A DNA stretch of 64,000 nt from Microbulbifer elongatus (GCF_021165935.1 NZ_CP088953.1:3023501-3087500); one strand, 5' to 3'; positions 18,775 to 27,695 are shown, numbered from the stretch's first letter. Notes: generated from the sequence alone by a model not told the origin. A program made the numbers and translations.

Positions 18775-18817
18775 AAAAAAAAGCCCGGGGAGCTACTGCT
18801 CCACCGGGCCTTTTTTT
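18775..18817 (+). terminator. Bidirectional terminator between putA and the phosphoesterase gene
   Basis: A hairpin with arms GCCCGGGGAGC and GCTCCACCGGGC is flanked by a run of A on the left and seven T on the right, so it can act for both convergent genes. A second perfect hairpin (GTGAGCGC/GCGCTCAC, 18819-18840) overlaps the stop codon of the minus-strand gene. Confidence 0.88.
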
Positions 18818-18836
18818 GGTGAGCGCGAGACAGCGC

Positions 18837-20687
18837 TCACCGGTTTACCTGCACAGCACCTGCAGGTTTCAACAGAGAAAACTGATCAATCACCTTCCCC
18901 TGATCACTGATCGCACGGTATTCCAGTGAACCGCTTTGCGGATCCACATCAATGACCTGGTACGTCCGGGTGTTTACCGCACCGAAGGCCGCAAACTCCG
19001 GCAATTCCTGCTCGTACATCTTGGTCCCGGATACCGCCACCAGGTAGATGGTGCCCTGCTCGCCCTCCGCCACCGGCTCGTTTCCACGCATGGGCACCGT
19101 GCGCATATACGCGTGGTCATGCCCCTGGAAGGCAATATCCACATTGTGCTTATCGAAAATCGGGCCCCAGGTATCTCGGATCGACTTATTGTCGCGACCT
19201 TCGCGGGAGGCATAGAACGGATGGTGGTAAATCACCACCTTCCAGCGAGCATCGCTCTCCCCCAGCACCCGGTCCAGCCAGTCCACCTGTAATTCAGGCT
19301 CTACCAGGTGATAGTTGGAGTCCATCACTACGACAAGCAGATCCTGATACGTCACATGATAGGTGCGACCCGGGTCGAGCTTGCTGCTGCCGTTGTCCGG
19401 CAACGCGAACTGTCTGAGATAGAGAGTCGGATGTCCACCGTGACTGTCATGGTTGCCCAATGCCGGCACCACCATGGAACGATCGAACACAGAACTGCCC
19501 TCATGGAAGAACTGATCCCAGTTGTCCTGCTCTTGACCGTGGTCAATCAGGTCTCCGGCGATCATATAGAACCGCGCATGGGGGAACTCGAAATCCGCCT
19601 GGCGGATCAGCTGCCCCCAACGGTCCAGCCCATTCTGCGGGTCTCCCAGATAGACAAATGAAAACGGTTCACTTGGCGTCGCAGCGGCGGTACGGAATTC
19701 CCGGGGCTCCGTCCAGTGCTTCCCATTGTCTGTACTCACCGCATAGAGATAGTCGGTCGCCGGCTTCAGTCCCTCCAAAGCGACACGGTGCAAACGCACC
19801 ACCGGGTCATTCACCACCTGACGGGTGCGAAGTTCCGAGAAACTGGACTTCTTGCGCATTGCGCCCTGCGCACCGCGAGCCAGGACATCGGCCTTTGGCG
19901 CCACCCACAGCAACCCCTGATCCACACTGTCATCGGTACGCCACTGCACGGTCGCACTGGTCGCCGGGTCACCCTGCCAGGTCAGCTGCAGATGATCGGG
20001 ACGAGCCGACGATGGGTAGCGAGTTTCACGGAAATACCCCACAAAGCGGGAAACCAGCTCCCAGCTCTCGAAGCTGCGCAGTACCGGGAGCCCAGCCAGT
20101 GTTGACGGCAAGGTATTGAAATAGTCGTTGTCATCGATAAACGGCCTGCCGCCAATCTCGGCAATTTCCACATCCACCGCGGGCGTCAGCGGGGTAATCG
20201 ATACCGCCGAGCGCCCGTGTGCCGGTGCGGCAAAAACGAGATATGGCTTGAGTTCCCCCGACAGACTCGGCACCCCTAAGCGAACCTCCCCTGCAGGCAC
20301 CGCTTTGGACCATACGTGATAGGGATCCTCCTCATCCACGATAAAATCCAGCTCCCCACGCCGGGTAAACTGCTGGTCCACAAGCCAGAATGGGGTTTCC
20401 CCATATGAAGCATCAAATGCGACATAAATCACCGCATTGCGATCCACCTCAAATCGGGAGAATGCCGTACCGAGATAACGCCGCTCATCGGCAGTGAGAA
20501 AGTCCACCACCGACTCCGGTGTCAGAGCGATACGCTCCGCCGGTGACAGCGCCCGTGACATGCGGTCGATGATATGGGATACCCGCTCCTCCAGTTCGTC
20601 GTGAACGTTATCCGGGCTATCCGCTGCCACAGCCACCGTAGAACAGAGCAGCAACAGAGCCACAATCAGGTTAGAAAATAAACGCAT
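18837..20687 (-). CDS. Secreted purple-acid-phosphatase-like metallophosphoesterase
   Basis: The product (616 aa from the ATG at 20687) starts with a signal peptide ending VAVAADSP. An N-terminal region of about 200 residues of unknown fold is followed by a fibronectin-like purple acid phosphatase domain (HLQLTWQGDPATSATVQW) and then the metallophosphoesterase core. The ordered metal motifs are present: YLGDPQNG, AGDLIDHG, ALGNHDSHGG, YHHPFY and GHDHAYMR. It should hydrolyse phosphate esters in the periplasm or outside the cell. A TTG four codons upstream is also open, but the ATG lies directly after GGGGGG, a better ribosome-site position. It converges on putA. Confidence 0.9.
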   Translation of the reverse strand: MRLFSNLIVALLLLCSTVAVAADSPDNVHDELEERVSHIIDRMSRALSPAERIALTPESVVDFLTADERRYLGTAFSRFEVDRNAVIYVAFDASYGETPFWLVDQQFTRRGELDFIVDEEDPYHVWSKAVPAGEVRLGVPSLSGELKPYLVFAAPAHGRSAVSITPLTPAVDVEIAEIGGRPFIDDNDYFNTLPSTLAGLPVLRSFESWELVSRFVGYFRETRYPSSARPDHLQLTWQGDPATSATVQWRTDDSVDQGLLWVAPKADVLARGAQGAMRKKSSFSELRTRQVVNDPVVRLHRVALEGLKPATDYLYAVSTDNGKHWTEPREFRTAAATPSEPFSFVYLGDPQNGLDRWGQLIRQADFEFPHARFYMIAGDLIDHGQEQDNWDQFFHEGSSVFDRSMVVPALGNHDSHGGHPTLYLRQFALPDNGSSKLDPGRTYHVTYQDLLVVVMDSNYHLVEPELQVDWLDRVLGESDARWKVVIYHHPFYASREGRDNKSIRDTWGPIFDKHNVDIAFQGHDHAYMRTVPMRGNEPVAEGEQGTIYLVAVSGTKMYEQELPEFAAFGAVNTRTYQVIDVDPQSGSLEYRAISDQGKVIDQFSLLKPAGAVQVNR

Positions 20688-20821
20688 AGAACCCCCCAAA
20701 AATAATGCGCAGATTCTAACGACATATTCGCGAAGGTGGCGTCAGGGATATGAATTTTTCATGGCAATTTGGTGACAGAGGGCGGAACCGAAGGCGGCGG
20801 CGCAACGAAAGATACGCACGC

Positions 20822-20846
20822 AAAAAAGCCGGGCATATAGCCCGGC
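20822..20846 (-). terminator. Terminator downstream of the glycine-zipper lipoprotein
   Basis: The hairpin GCCGGGC-ATATA-GCCCGGC, followed on the minus strand by six T, is a typical intrinsic terminator 65 bp after the stop of the 20912-21307 gene. Confidence 0.88.
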
Positions 20847-20911
20847 GCAACATCCTGTGGTTTGCCGAATTACGAAACCACTGATTTCGCCCGATAGGGA
20901 TTAATCAGGAG

Positions 20912-21307
20912 CTAGTTCAAGACGCGATACCCTCTTCCACGCAGGCAATTACGGGCGATAGCCCTCTCTTCTGCATGGGCACTACCTACACCGCTGACAC
21001 CGCCAATCAGCCCGCCCGCGGCGGCGGCACCGGCGGCAGCACTACTGGTATCACCAATGATCGCCCCCAGAGCACCGCCCAGGAGTGCGCCACCGGCGGC
21101 GCGGGTGAATCCTCTGCGGCCCGCGTCATTGCGCGCGGCCATTGACATGGTTTTGCAGTCCGCCAGATCCAGCTGATATTGCCGCATATTGACGCCCTGG
21201 GTATCGATTACGATATCGCCTGCGCCGTACACCTGTTCCTGCTGGCTGGCACAGCCAAAAAGCGTGGCGGCACTAAGGCCTGCAGCGGCCATAAGTCGGA
21301 ATTTCAT
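20912..21307 (-). CDS. Glycine-zipper lipoprotein of unknown function
   Basis: The 131-residue protein has a lipoprotein signal (LFGC, Cys19) and a central glycine-zipper helix pair (GGALLGGALGAIIGD and AAAAGGLIGGVSG, about 72-105). A C-terminal segment carries a Cys (NCLRGRGY), and another Cys sits in LADCKTM, so a disulfide is possible. Such small proteins sit at the outer membrane; no enzymatic function is implied. It has its own terminator and a 224-bp upstream gap, and is probably a single-gene unit. Confidence 0.8.
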   Translation of the reverse strand: MKFRLMAAAGLSAATLFGCASQQEQVYGAGDIVIDTQGVNMRQYQLDLADCKTMSMAARNDAGRRGFTRAAGGALLGGALGAIIGDTSSAAAGAAAAGGLIGGVSGVGSAHAEERAIARNCLRGRGYRVLN

Positions 21308-21531
21308 TGGCGCCCCTCTTCACATTTTGTCGCCCGTGTCCTCTTAGGTTTAGACCAGCGTGGAAGATCGCGCCACGGTGGACTGGTAGTGAATTGCTAT
21401 AAGGACACATGCGCTTAGAAGAGAGTGGCAAAAGAGGACGTGGCAGAAAAGGCGGACGGGCTGCAGAGGGGACCGAAGGCCCCTCCGGGTCTTGGTAGTG
21501 AGGCTGAGGGGCTGGCGAGTCACATAATAAG

Positions 21532-22848
21532 TCAGCGCAAGTCCGGCAACTTTCGGCAACGGGGCTTGGCAAAGGTGAATTGCGCGGTGCTGATCGCCCT
21601 TTCCAGGAATCCTCCTTCGCAATAGCACAGATAGAAATCCCACATGTTGATAAAGCGCTGATCAAACCCCTGCGCCCGGATTTCGTCGAGATGCTCGAAG
21701 AATTTGTCGCGCCAGGATGCGAGCGTTTTTGCGTAGTCGAAGGTGATATCGTCCAGACCGACTATCTGCATATCGGTATGCTCGGCGATATTGTTTGCAA
21801 CTACCTGATTGGATGGCAGGCAGCCACCGGGAAAAATGTAACGCTGGATAAAATCAACGCTGTTTTTGTAAGATTCAAAGCGCTGATCCTGGATGGTGAT
21901 GGCCTGCATCACCATAATGCCGTCGTCTTTCAACAACGCACTGCAACGGCTGAAAAAGGTTTTGTAGTACTGGTGCCCTACAGCTTCGATCATCTCAATG
22001 GACACGATCTTATCGTACTGTCCTTCCAGCTCCCGGTAATCTTTCAGTAACAGGGTGATGTGGTCCTGCAACCCCTCACGCTGCACCCAGGCTTTCGCGT
22101 ATTCATATTGTTCCCGGGAAATCGTGGTGGTCGTCACGCGACACCCGAAATGCTTGGCCGCGTACACCGCCATCCCCCCCCAACCGGTACCGATTTCCAG
22201 TAAGTGATCTGTGGGCTTCAGCTGCAACTTTCGGCAGATCCGCGCCATTTTGAATTGAGAGGCCTCGGTCAGGCTCGCGCTTTCTGAAGGAAAAACTGCG
22301 CTGGAATACAACATGGTGGGATCGAGAAAAAGACCAAAAAAGTCGTTTCCGAGATCATAATGCGCAGAGATATTCTTCCGGGAACCGCGCAGCGAGTTCG
22401 CATTCAGACGATGCAGCCCCTTCAAGACAAGCTTGTGCAGAACACGCCAACGGGAATCCAGATCCTGCAACAGACCAATATTCGCCACCATCACACGAAT
22501 CACCTGGACAAGATCCGGAGAGTGCCAGGCCGACTCCATATAGGCTTCCCCTGAACCGATGGTGCCATTGAGCATGACCTGGGTGTACGTGGACGGATGC
22601 GTGACGTAAATATGTGCTTCAATATCGGAAAAGCCCGGCGTCTGCCCGAACTGCAAAATGTCTTCCACACCAAACTTCTCATGCACATACAGTGTGCCCA
22701 CGCTGAGGGATGCCAGCTTACCGAGCACCAGCTTGCGCGCGACCTGATCACGCCATGAGATGCGCACGGTAGCAGGTGCCTGAACTTCCGTATCCGCGGT
22801 GGACAGTTGTGTAGCGGTTTGGGCAATTTCTTTCTGCATCATATTCAT
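21532..22848 (-). CDS. Cyclopropane-fatty-acyl-phospholipid synthase-family methyltransferase
   Basis: The 438-residue protein has the Cfa architecture: an N-terminal lipid-associated region and a C-terminal SAM methyltransferase. The SAM motif is LLEIGTGWGGMAVYAAKHFGC, followed by VTTTTISREQYEYA and VSIEMIEAVGHQYY. Cfa enzymes methylate double bonds of membrane phospholipid acyl chains. It is the last gene of a five-gene operon next to an ECF sigma/ChrR pair. In Rhodobacter the RpoE-ChrR regulon includes Cfa-like methylases linked to furan fatty acid synthesis, so this could be a variant methylase of that type rather than a true cyclopropane synthase. Confidence 0.88.
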   Translation of the reverse strand: MNMMQKEIAQTATQLSTADTEVQAPATVRISWRDQVARKLVLGKLASLSVGTLYVHEKFGVEDILQFGQTPGFSDIEAHIYVTHPSTYTQVMLNGTIGSGEAYMESAWHSPDLVQVIRVMVANIGLLQDLDSRWRVLHKLVLKGLHRLNANSLRGSRKNISAHYDLGNDFFGLFLDPTMLYSSAVFPSESASLTEASQFKMARICRKLQLKPTDHLLEIGTGWGGMAVYAAKHFGCRVTTTTISREQYEYAKAWVQREGLQDHITLLLKDYRELEGQYDKIVSIEMIEAVGHQYYKTFFSRCSALLKDDGIMVMQAITIQDQRFESYKNSVDFIQRYIFPGGCLPSNQVVANNIAEHTDMQIVGLDDITFDYAKTLASWRDKFFEHLDEIRAQGFDQRFINMWDFYLCYCEGGFLERAISTAQFTFAKPRCRKLPDLR

Positions 22849-22902
22849 GCTCAGTCAATATCCCCCGGATATCTCGTCGTTGTCAGTGTGGTGCGCGCTA
22901 TC

Positions 22903-23640
22903 TTATGTCTTGGGGTGGGCGTAAAAAGGCACACGCTTGATCAGCAGCCTGAGTGCTTCCCAGTAAATAGCGCCTACCACTTTTACGGTAAAGAGCGGGT
23001 ACTGGATCAGCTTGCGCGCCAGCACAGACGCCGATATTTCTTCGCGCTGTAAAGACATGCAGGCATCGAAAACCCAATCGCCCTCCTGCTCCAGACGAAT
23101 ACTTACGGTCAGCCGCCGGTCCGGGGTGGTACTTCGCCAGTGGTAAGTCTGCTCAAAAGGCATGAATGGCGAAACATGCAGTGCCTTGTCAAAGGTGGCT
23201 CGCTGCACCCTGCCGCCACCTACCGGCAACACATAACCATGGCGCTCGTTCCAGGGGGTGTTGTGTACATCCACCAGCAGCGTCTCCACCTCCTCGCCTT
23301 TGGCATCGAAACAGTAATAGATACTGATGGGATTCATGTTGTAGCCAAAGTATCGCCAGTTTGCGAGAAACGCGATGGGCCCCCTGGGGCGTTCACACAA
23401 GGCGCGCTCCACGTGGTCGCGCACAGCCTGATCGAGGGGAACCCTGGGGTCGCCAAAAAAGTCCTCACGGCAGAACCTGGCCGGGGCGAACTTTGACGTC
23501 GACCAGAGCCTGGACGCGCCCAGAATCTCCGGGAGTTCATCGAGAAAGGCAAACACCATAAACCCCTTGTAGCGGAAGCCGTGTTGCCTCGGCGTGAATC
23601 GGCGATGCTGAATCCAACCGGAGTAGATACCACTTCGCAT
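22903..23640 (-). CDS. DUF1365 family protein
   Basis: The 245-residue protein begins SGIYSGWIQHRRFTPRQHGFRYKGFM and contains NPISIYYCFD and NTPWNERHGYVLPV, the conserved DUF1365 segments. The family almost always sits between an FAD-dependent amine-oxidase-like protein and a Cfa-type methyltransferase, as here. Its biochemical role is not established. The start ATG shares one base with the stop of the upstream oxidoreductase (TGATG), and cfa follows after 54 bp, so all are translated from one message. Confidence 0.9.
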   Translation of the reverse strand: MRSGIYSGWIQHRRFTPRQHGFRYKGFMVFAFLDELPEILGASRLWSTSKFAPARFCREDFFGDPRVPLDQAVRDHVERALCERPRGPIAFLANWRYFGYNMNPISIYYCFDAKGEEVETLLVDVHNTPWNERHGYVLPVGGGRVQRATFDKALHVSPFMPFEQTYHWRSTTPDRRLTVSIRLEQEGDWVFDACMSLQREEISASVLARKLIQYPLFTVKVVGAIYWEALRLLIKRVPFYAHPKT

Positions 23641-24920
23641 CAGAACTCGGCTCCCAGCGCCCGCGCGACACGCACGCCACTGACCACACCATCTTCATGA
23701 AACCCGTTGGCCCAGTAGGCGCCACAAAACCAGGTCCGCCTGGTACCGTTAATCTCAGGCCAACGTGCCTGAGCACCGTTGCCCTGCACTGAAAACTGGG
23801 GATGCGCATACTCGAACCTTCCAATCACTTTGTCCGGCGCAATCAGGTGGTCGGCATTCAAGGTAACGCAGTAGGTTTTTTCCGTGTCTAGCCGCTGCAG
23901 AATATTCATGTTGTAGGTGAGCGCCGGCAGCGCGGCTTCGTCACCCTGCAGACGATAATTCCAGCTTGCCCAGGCGGACTGGCGCTTTGGAAGGAGTGTC
24001 TCGTCCGTATGCAGTACTACGGAGTTCATTTCGTAGGGGATCTGCCCGAGGACTTCCATTTCATTTCTGTCCGCGTCACCGAGAATCTGCAAAGCCTGAT
24101 CGGAATGGCAGGCGAATATCACCTGATCGAACACTTCAGAGCGGACCTCTCCTTCTGCAGCGCGATACTCGAGTAGGACATTGTCCGTATTCCGCAACAC
24201 CCTGGTAACCGGTGTGTTGAGGCGGATACGGTCCACAAAGCCACGTGTCATCGGCTCGATATAAGACCTTGACCCTCCCTTGATCACCCACCATTGCGGC
24301 CGGTTGAACAGATTGAACAGGCCGTGGTTATAGAAAAAGCGAATGAAGAAGTCGACAGAAAAATCCAGCATCCGCGCCATACTCGCCGACCAGATCGCCG
24401 ACCCCATGGGAACCAGATAGCGCGACGCGAATTCATCGGAATAGCCATTGGAAACGAGATAACTGCCTAGCGTGGTATTTTCACCGAGCGCGCCCTCTTT
24501 CCAGTCCGCTACGGCATCCCGGTTAAAGCGGACAATGTCACGTAACATCCGCCAGTGACCGCCGTCGAGTAAATTCCGGCGCTGGGCAAAAAGCGCATTG
24601 AGGTTGTTGCCGGCATACTCAAACTCTCGTTGATTGCCACAGGGCGTGGCTGGCGCGGAGACGCTGAATCCCATATCCGTGGGTTGGTTTGCGACCCCAA
24701 GCTGGTTCATCAGCTTGATGAAATTTGGGTAGGTCCAATCATTGAACACGATAAACCCGGTATCTACCGGAATTGTCTGATGACCTTCGCGAACATCGAT
24801 CGTGGCCGTGTGCCCACCCAGGCGGCCATCCGCCTCGAACAGGGTAATGTCGTGCGTCTCATGCAGCAGATATGCCGCCGTCAGTCCCGAGATGCCGCTA
24901 CCGATGATCGCAATACGCAT
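23640..24920 (-). CDS. FAD/NAD(P)-binding amine-oxidase-like oxidoreductase
   Basis: The 426-residue protein opens with a Rossmann dinucleotide motif (IAIIGSGISGLTAAYLL, residues 4-20) followed by LFEADGRLGGHTATI. It ends with the family sequence TRRTWFCGAYWANGFHEDGVVSGVRVA. These are features of the flavin amine-oxidase/phytoene-desaturase superfamily. In this operon type the protein is thought to act on membrane fatty acids, perhaps as a desaturase; the reaction here is not shown by the sequence. Its start overlaps the SDR stop (TAATG) and its stop overlaps DUF1365. Confidence 0.9.
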   Translation of the reverse strand: MRIAIIGSGISGLTAAYLLHETHDITLFEADGRLGGHTATIDVREGHQTIPVDTGFIVFNDWTYPNFIKLMNQLGVANQPTDMGFSVSAPATPCGNQREFEYAGNNLNALFAQRRNLLDGGHWRMLRDIVRFNRDAVADWKEGALGENTTLGSYLVSNGYSDEFASRYLVPMGSAIWSASMARMLDFSVDFFIRFFYNHGLFNLFNRPQWWVIKGGSRSYIEPMTRGFVDRIRLNTPVTRVLRNTDNVLLEYRAAEGEVRSEVFDQVIFACHSDQALQILGDADRNEMEVLGQIPYEMNSVVLHTDETLLPKRQSAWASWNYRLQGDEAALPALTYNMNILQRLDTEKTYCVTLNADHLIAPDKVIGRFEYAHPQFSVQGNGAQARWPEINGTRRTWFCGAYWANGFHEDGVVSGVRVARALGAEF

Positions 24921-25708
24921 TACGCTTTCCTCAGTTTTTGAATTCTTGTCATACGGGGTGCAATCAGTCTGAACCAGACTGGAGAAAAAAAGCGCAGTAG
25001 TCGTAACGGCCAGCTCAGCCGCCGGGGGAAATCAATCCTATGCCGCCCTGCTTTGACACCGGAGAGAATGCGTTCTGCGGCTTTCTCCGGTGCCATTAGA
25101 AACGGCATATCAAAATCGTTCTTTCGGGTAAGCGGTGTATCGATAAATCCCGGACGGACAAGCACCGTGCGCAGGGAGGTCAAGGAGGTGTCTGCTCGAA
25201 CCGCCTGCGTGAAATAGTCAACCGCCGCTTTGGAGGCCCCGTAGGCTTCCGCACGGGGAAAGCCGATCACCGACGACAGGCTGCCGACCGCGACAAAGAC
25301 GGGCGCGCGACTGCCCCCCAGCAGGGGTAGCGAAGCCCGCAGTGTGTTCACCAGACCGAAAAAGTTCGCATCAAAAACTCTGCGGTAACTGTCGATGTCC
25401 AGTGTCAGGCCTTCGTCGTACTCACAGGTCCCCGCGCAGGCGATAACCAGATCCAGCTGATCGGTTATTTCCTGTAGGTCACTGGCTGCTGAGACCATGG
25501 ATTGGTCGTTGCCCACATCGCAATCCAGCACCTTTACGTGGGTGGGCGCAGCCTGCTGAATCGCCAGCAACGGGGCCCGGTTACGCCCACTGATGATCAC
25601 GAAGTGACCCTCGGCAATGAGCCGCCGTACCAGCGCCTCGCCGATGCCGGAACCGGCCCCCGTCACCCAGATATTGAGTTTGCTCGACCAGGTTGCCGCG
25701 TCAGCCAT
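24920..25708 (-). CDS. Short-chain dehydrogenase/reductase
   Basis: The ATG at 25708, preceded by GGAGGCGAAA, gives a 262-residue classical SDR. The cofactor motif TGAGSGIGEALV lies at about 16-27, with the CAGTCEYD strand, a catalytic Ser in VAVGSLSS and YGASK as the YxxxK pair. NAD(P)-dependent oxidation or reduction of a small or lipid substrate is expected. It overlaps the upstream NTF2-like gene by 8 bp and the downstream FAD gene by one base. A GTG at 25720 is also open but less likely. Confidence 0.9.
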   Translation of the reverse strand: MADAATWSSKLNIWVTGAGSGIGEALVRRLIAEGHFVIISGRNRAPLLAIQQAAPTHVKVLDCDVGNDQSMVSAASDLQEITDQLDLVIACAGTCEYDEGLTLDIDSYRRVFDANFFGLVNTLRASLPLLGGSRAPVFVAVGSLSSVIGFPRAEAYGASKAAVDYFTQAVRADTSLTSLRTVLVRPGFIDTPLTRKNDFDMPFLMAPEKAAERILSGVKAGRHRIDFPRRLSWPLRLLRFFSPVWFRLIAPRMTRIQKLRKA

Positions 25709-26150
25709 TTTCGCCTCCACTATCCCCCAACCGGCCCTTTACATGGCGTATGACGGTCCCCAGCAGCGGTACCTGCTCATACACCATGGCACCGAGGTCG
25801 TATACATCCTCATGGAAAATAACCTGTGTATCCCGCGCATCGATCTGAATCAGGGAGGCGCCGCGCAGGTGCAATTGCTTTCCCCCCTGCAGCTTCGGGT
25901 GCCGATAGTGCATGACCCACCAGAGACTGTGCCAGGTACCGGCACCGACTACCCGGTCGAACTCGAAACGGCACTCGTTCAGATTTTGAGACACCCCGGC
26001 AAAATAGGCCTGCATCGCCTGCAGCCCCTTGACCTCGTGTACCGGGTCGCGGAATACGACCGACTCCGCGTAGAGGTCGGCGACCGATTTCGCGTCTACC
26101 GTCAGGAAATTGGCATAAAGCGCTTTCAGTTTTGTAACCGCTTGCGACAT
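25701..26150 (-). CDS. NTF2-like/SnoaL-like protein
   Basis: Starting at the ATG at 26150 gives 149 residues with an NTF2-like cone fold: an initial helix pair (AVTKLKALYANF, SVADLYAESVVFRDPVHEVKG) and then beta strands such as HSLWWVMHYRHP and LHLRGASLIQID. It is the first gene of the lipid operon and probably a small lyase, isomerase or accessory binding protein. The open frame extends to 26252, but that extension would run across the divergent promoter at 26188-26217, so the internal ATG with AAGGAAAG upstream is chosen. Confidence 0.82.
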   Translation of the reverse strand: MSQAVTKLKALYANFLTVDAKSVADLYAESVVFRDPVHEVKGLQAMQAYFAGVSQNLNECRFEFDRVVGAGTWHSLWWVMHYRHPKLQGGKQLHLRGASLIQIDARDTQVIFHEDVYDLGAMVYEQVPLLGTVIRHVKGRLGDSGGENG

Positions 26151-26187
26151 AACGTTGTGCTTTCCTTCGCCAGTGGGTGTCTGGTCT

Positions 26188-26217
26188 GGTTTACGCTGGC
26201 GCCATCGGATTGGATTA
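26188..26217 (-). promoter_or_regulatory. Predicted ECF (RpoE/ChrR-type) promoter of the lipid operon
   Basis: Read on the minus strand there is TAATCC (26217-26212), exactly 18 bases, then TAAACC (26193-26188). This is one mismatch from the TGATCC -35 element known for RpoE/ChrR sigma factors, with the same spacing as the promoter in front of the sigma gene. It lies about 40 bp upstream of the NTF2-like start. Confidence 0.6.
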
Positions 26218-26268
26218 ACCAGCCCTCCCCCGGTATTACTCTTTATCACCACGTATTATGAGCCGCTG

Positions 26269-26298
26269 TGATCCATTCCGTGGCCGCCTGCGTAACAA
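26269..26298 (+). promoter_or_regulatory. Predicted autoregulatory ECF promoter of the sigma-chrR operon
   Basis: TGATCC (26269-26274), an 18-base spacer and TAACAA (26293-26298) match the consensus I know for RpoE/ChrR-type promoters (TGATCC-N18-TAA). The position, about 50 bp before the sigma factor ATG at 26348, suits autoregulation and excludes the upstream in-frame ATG at 26258 as the real start. Confidence 0.7.
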
Positions 26299-26347
26299 CG
26301 ACCACAGAATAACCGTCAGGCAGAAAACGGAGGCCGGTTTAGCTATC

Positions 26348-26968
26348 ATGGCCGCAACCAAACCCAATCAGGGCGGAGCCAGCAGCGTGCAGGTAACTGA
26401 CCAGAAAAGAGACGATGAATGGAGCGGCCTTCTGGTGCGCGTAGGACGCGACCGGGACCGACAGGCGTTCGAGCGCCTATTCGGTCATTTCGCACCGTTA
26501 ATCCGAGGCTTTCAGTTCAGTCGTGGCGGCCAGAGTTCGGCCCCCGAAGCGGCGGATGAGCTGGTACAGGAAGTCATGTTCCGAGTATGGACCAAGGCGC
26601 CCACCTACCGACCGGAGAAGGCGGCGGCGAGTACCTGGGTATTTACCATCATGCGGAACTGTCGCATCGACGCTCTGCGCAAGAGCAGTCGTCAGCCGGC
26701 GACCGATGAAAGTCTGAACGTGGAAGATATCTGGGACGACAGTCAGGACGAGCAACCGCTGGTATTTCTGCAGCAGACGCGCAACCAGCACGCCATCGCC
26801 GCGGGACTGGAGTCACTGCCACCAGAACAGAGTCACGTTATTGAAAAGGCGTACGTGGAGGGTAAATCCCACAGCGAAATATCCGAGGAGTTGGGCCTGC
26901 CACTGGGTACCGTCAAATCCCGGGTGCGCCTTGCCCTCAAAAAACTTCAAAGCACCATTTCCAGGTAA
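26348..26968 (+). CDS. ECF sigma factor paired with ChrR anti-sigma (RpoE-like)
   Basis: The 206-residue protein has sigma region 2 (RQAFERLFGHFAPLIRGF...ELVQEVMFRVWTKAPTYRPEKAAASTWVFTI, about 30-100, split here for description) and region 4 (LPPEQSHVIEKAYVEGKSHSEIS and LGTVKSRVRLALKKL, about 150-205). These are ECF features. The next gene encodes a ChrR-type anti-sigma, so this belongs to the group that answers singlet oxygen and related stress in Rhodobacter and Vibrionaceae. The start is taken at 26348, downstream of the predicted promoter; GGAGG lies 14 bases upstream, slightly far. It is divergent from the lipid operon it probably controls. Confidence 0.9.
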   Translation: MAATKPNQGGASSVQVTDQKRDDEWSGLLVRVGRDRDRQAFERLFGHFAPLIRGFQFSRGGQSSAPEAADELVQEVMFRVWTKAPTYRPEKAAASTWVFTIMRNCRIDALRKSSRQPATDESLNVEDIWDDSQDEQPLVFLQQTRNQHAIAAGLESLPPEQSHVIEKAYVEGKSHSEISEELGLPLGTVKSRVRLALKKLQSTISR

Positions 26969-26986
26969 AGAGGTCAGCCAGGGAGT

Positions 26987-27682
26987 ATGATTCACCACCA
27001 TCCCGACAACAATTTATTGCTGGAATACGCCAGCGGCAGCCTCAACTGGGCGCACAGTCTGGTGGTTGCCGCACATATTCAGCTGTGCCCGCAGTGTGCG
27101 GCTCAACTGAAATTACTCAACGGTGTTGGCGGCAACCTTCTCGCCTCAGCAACGCCGACCCCATCGCTGGTGTGCGAAGAAGGCGATGTTTTCAGCAAGC
27201 TGATGCAACGCATTGATCAACAGCCTGAAACCGCGGACACGCGATGCCCGGATTCCGATCGCGGCACTCGCCCTGTGCGGGACCCGATTTTTGCCTCGGT
27301 ACCGCCTGTAGTGCGCAAGTTGCTGGCGGATAACCCGGTGCTGCAGTGGCGTCGACTGTCCAAGGGATTGAAAGAAGCACGCCTGAAAACCGGACAGAGT
27401 GAACGTGAAGTATCGTTTCATCGCATCGCGCCCGGCAGCAAAGTGGCGGAGCACGACCACCGCGGCCGCGAAATCACCATGGTGCTGTACGGCAGCTTTT
27501 CCGATGCCGATGGCGTTTATACACCGGGCGACTTTCTGGTGCGAGAGCCGGGAGAGGTTCACCGTCCAACCGCCACACAGGATCAGGAATGTCTGTGCCT
27601 ATCCGTGGTGGAGGCCCCGGTGGCTCTCACGGGGCTTATCGGGAAAATCGTCAATCCATTTTTGTCCATCAAGCCTCAGTAA
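26987..27682 (+). CDS. chrR: ChrR-family zinc-binding anti-sigma factor with cupin domain
   Basis: The 231-residue protein has the two ChrR modules. The N-terminal anti-sigma domain carries the zinc ligands H5, H30, C34 and C37, spaced as in Rhodobacter ChrR (6, 31, 35, 38). The C-terminal cupin (about 140-215) has H156, H158, E162 and H192 in the HxHxxxE...H arrangement that binds a second zinc and is needed for the singlet-oxygen response. It should hold the upstream sigma factor inactive in the cytoplasm. It follows that gene by 18 bp. The terminator beyond its stop has been split by the IS4-type insertion. Confidence 0.93.
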   Translation: MIHHHPDNNLLLEYASGSLNWAHSLVVAAHIQLCPQCAAQLKLLNGVGGNLLASATPTPSLVCEEGDVFSKLMQRIDQQPETADTRCPDSDRGTRPVRDPIFASVPPVVRKLLADNPVLQWRRLSKGLKEARLKTGQSEREVSFHRIAPGSKVAEHDHRGREITMVLYGSFSDADGVYTPGDFLVREPGEVHRPTATQDQECLCLSVVEAPVALTGLIGKIVNPFLSIKPQ

Positions 27683-27695
27683 ACTGGCCCGACAT

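Noticed and set aside
26258..26347. Upstream in-frame start for the ECF sigma gene
   Set aside because: This start would lie upstream of the predicted -35/-10 elements at 26269-26298.
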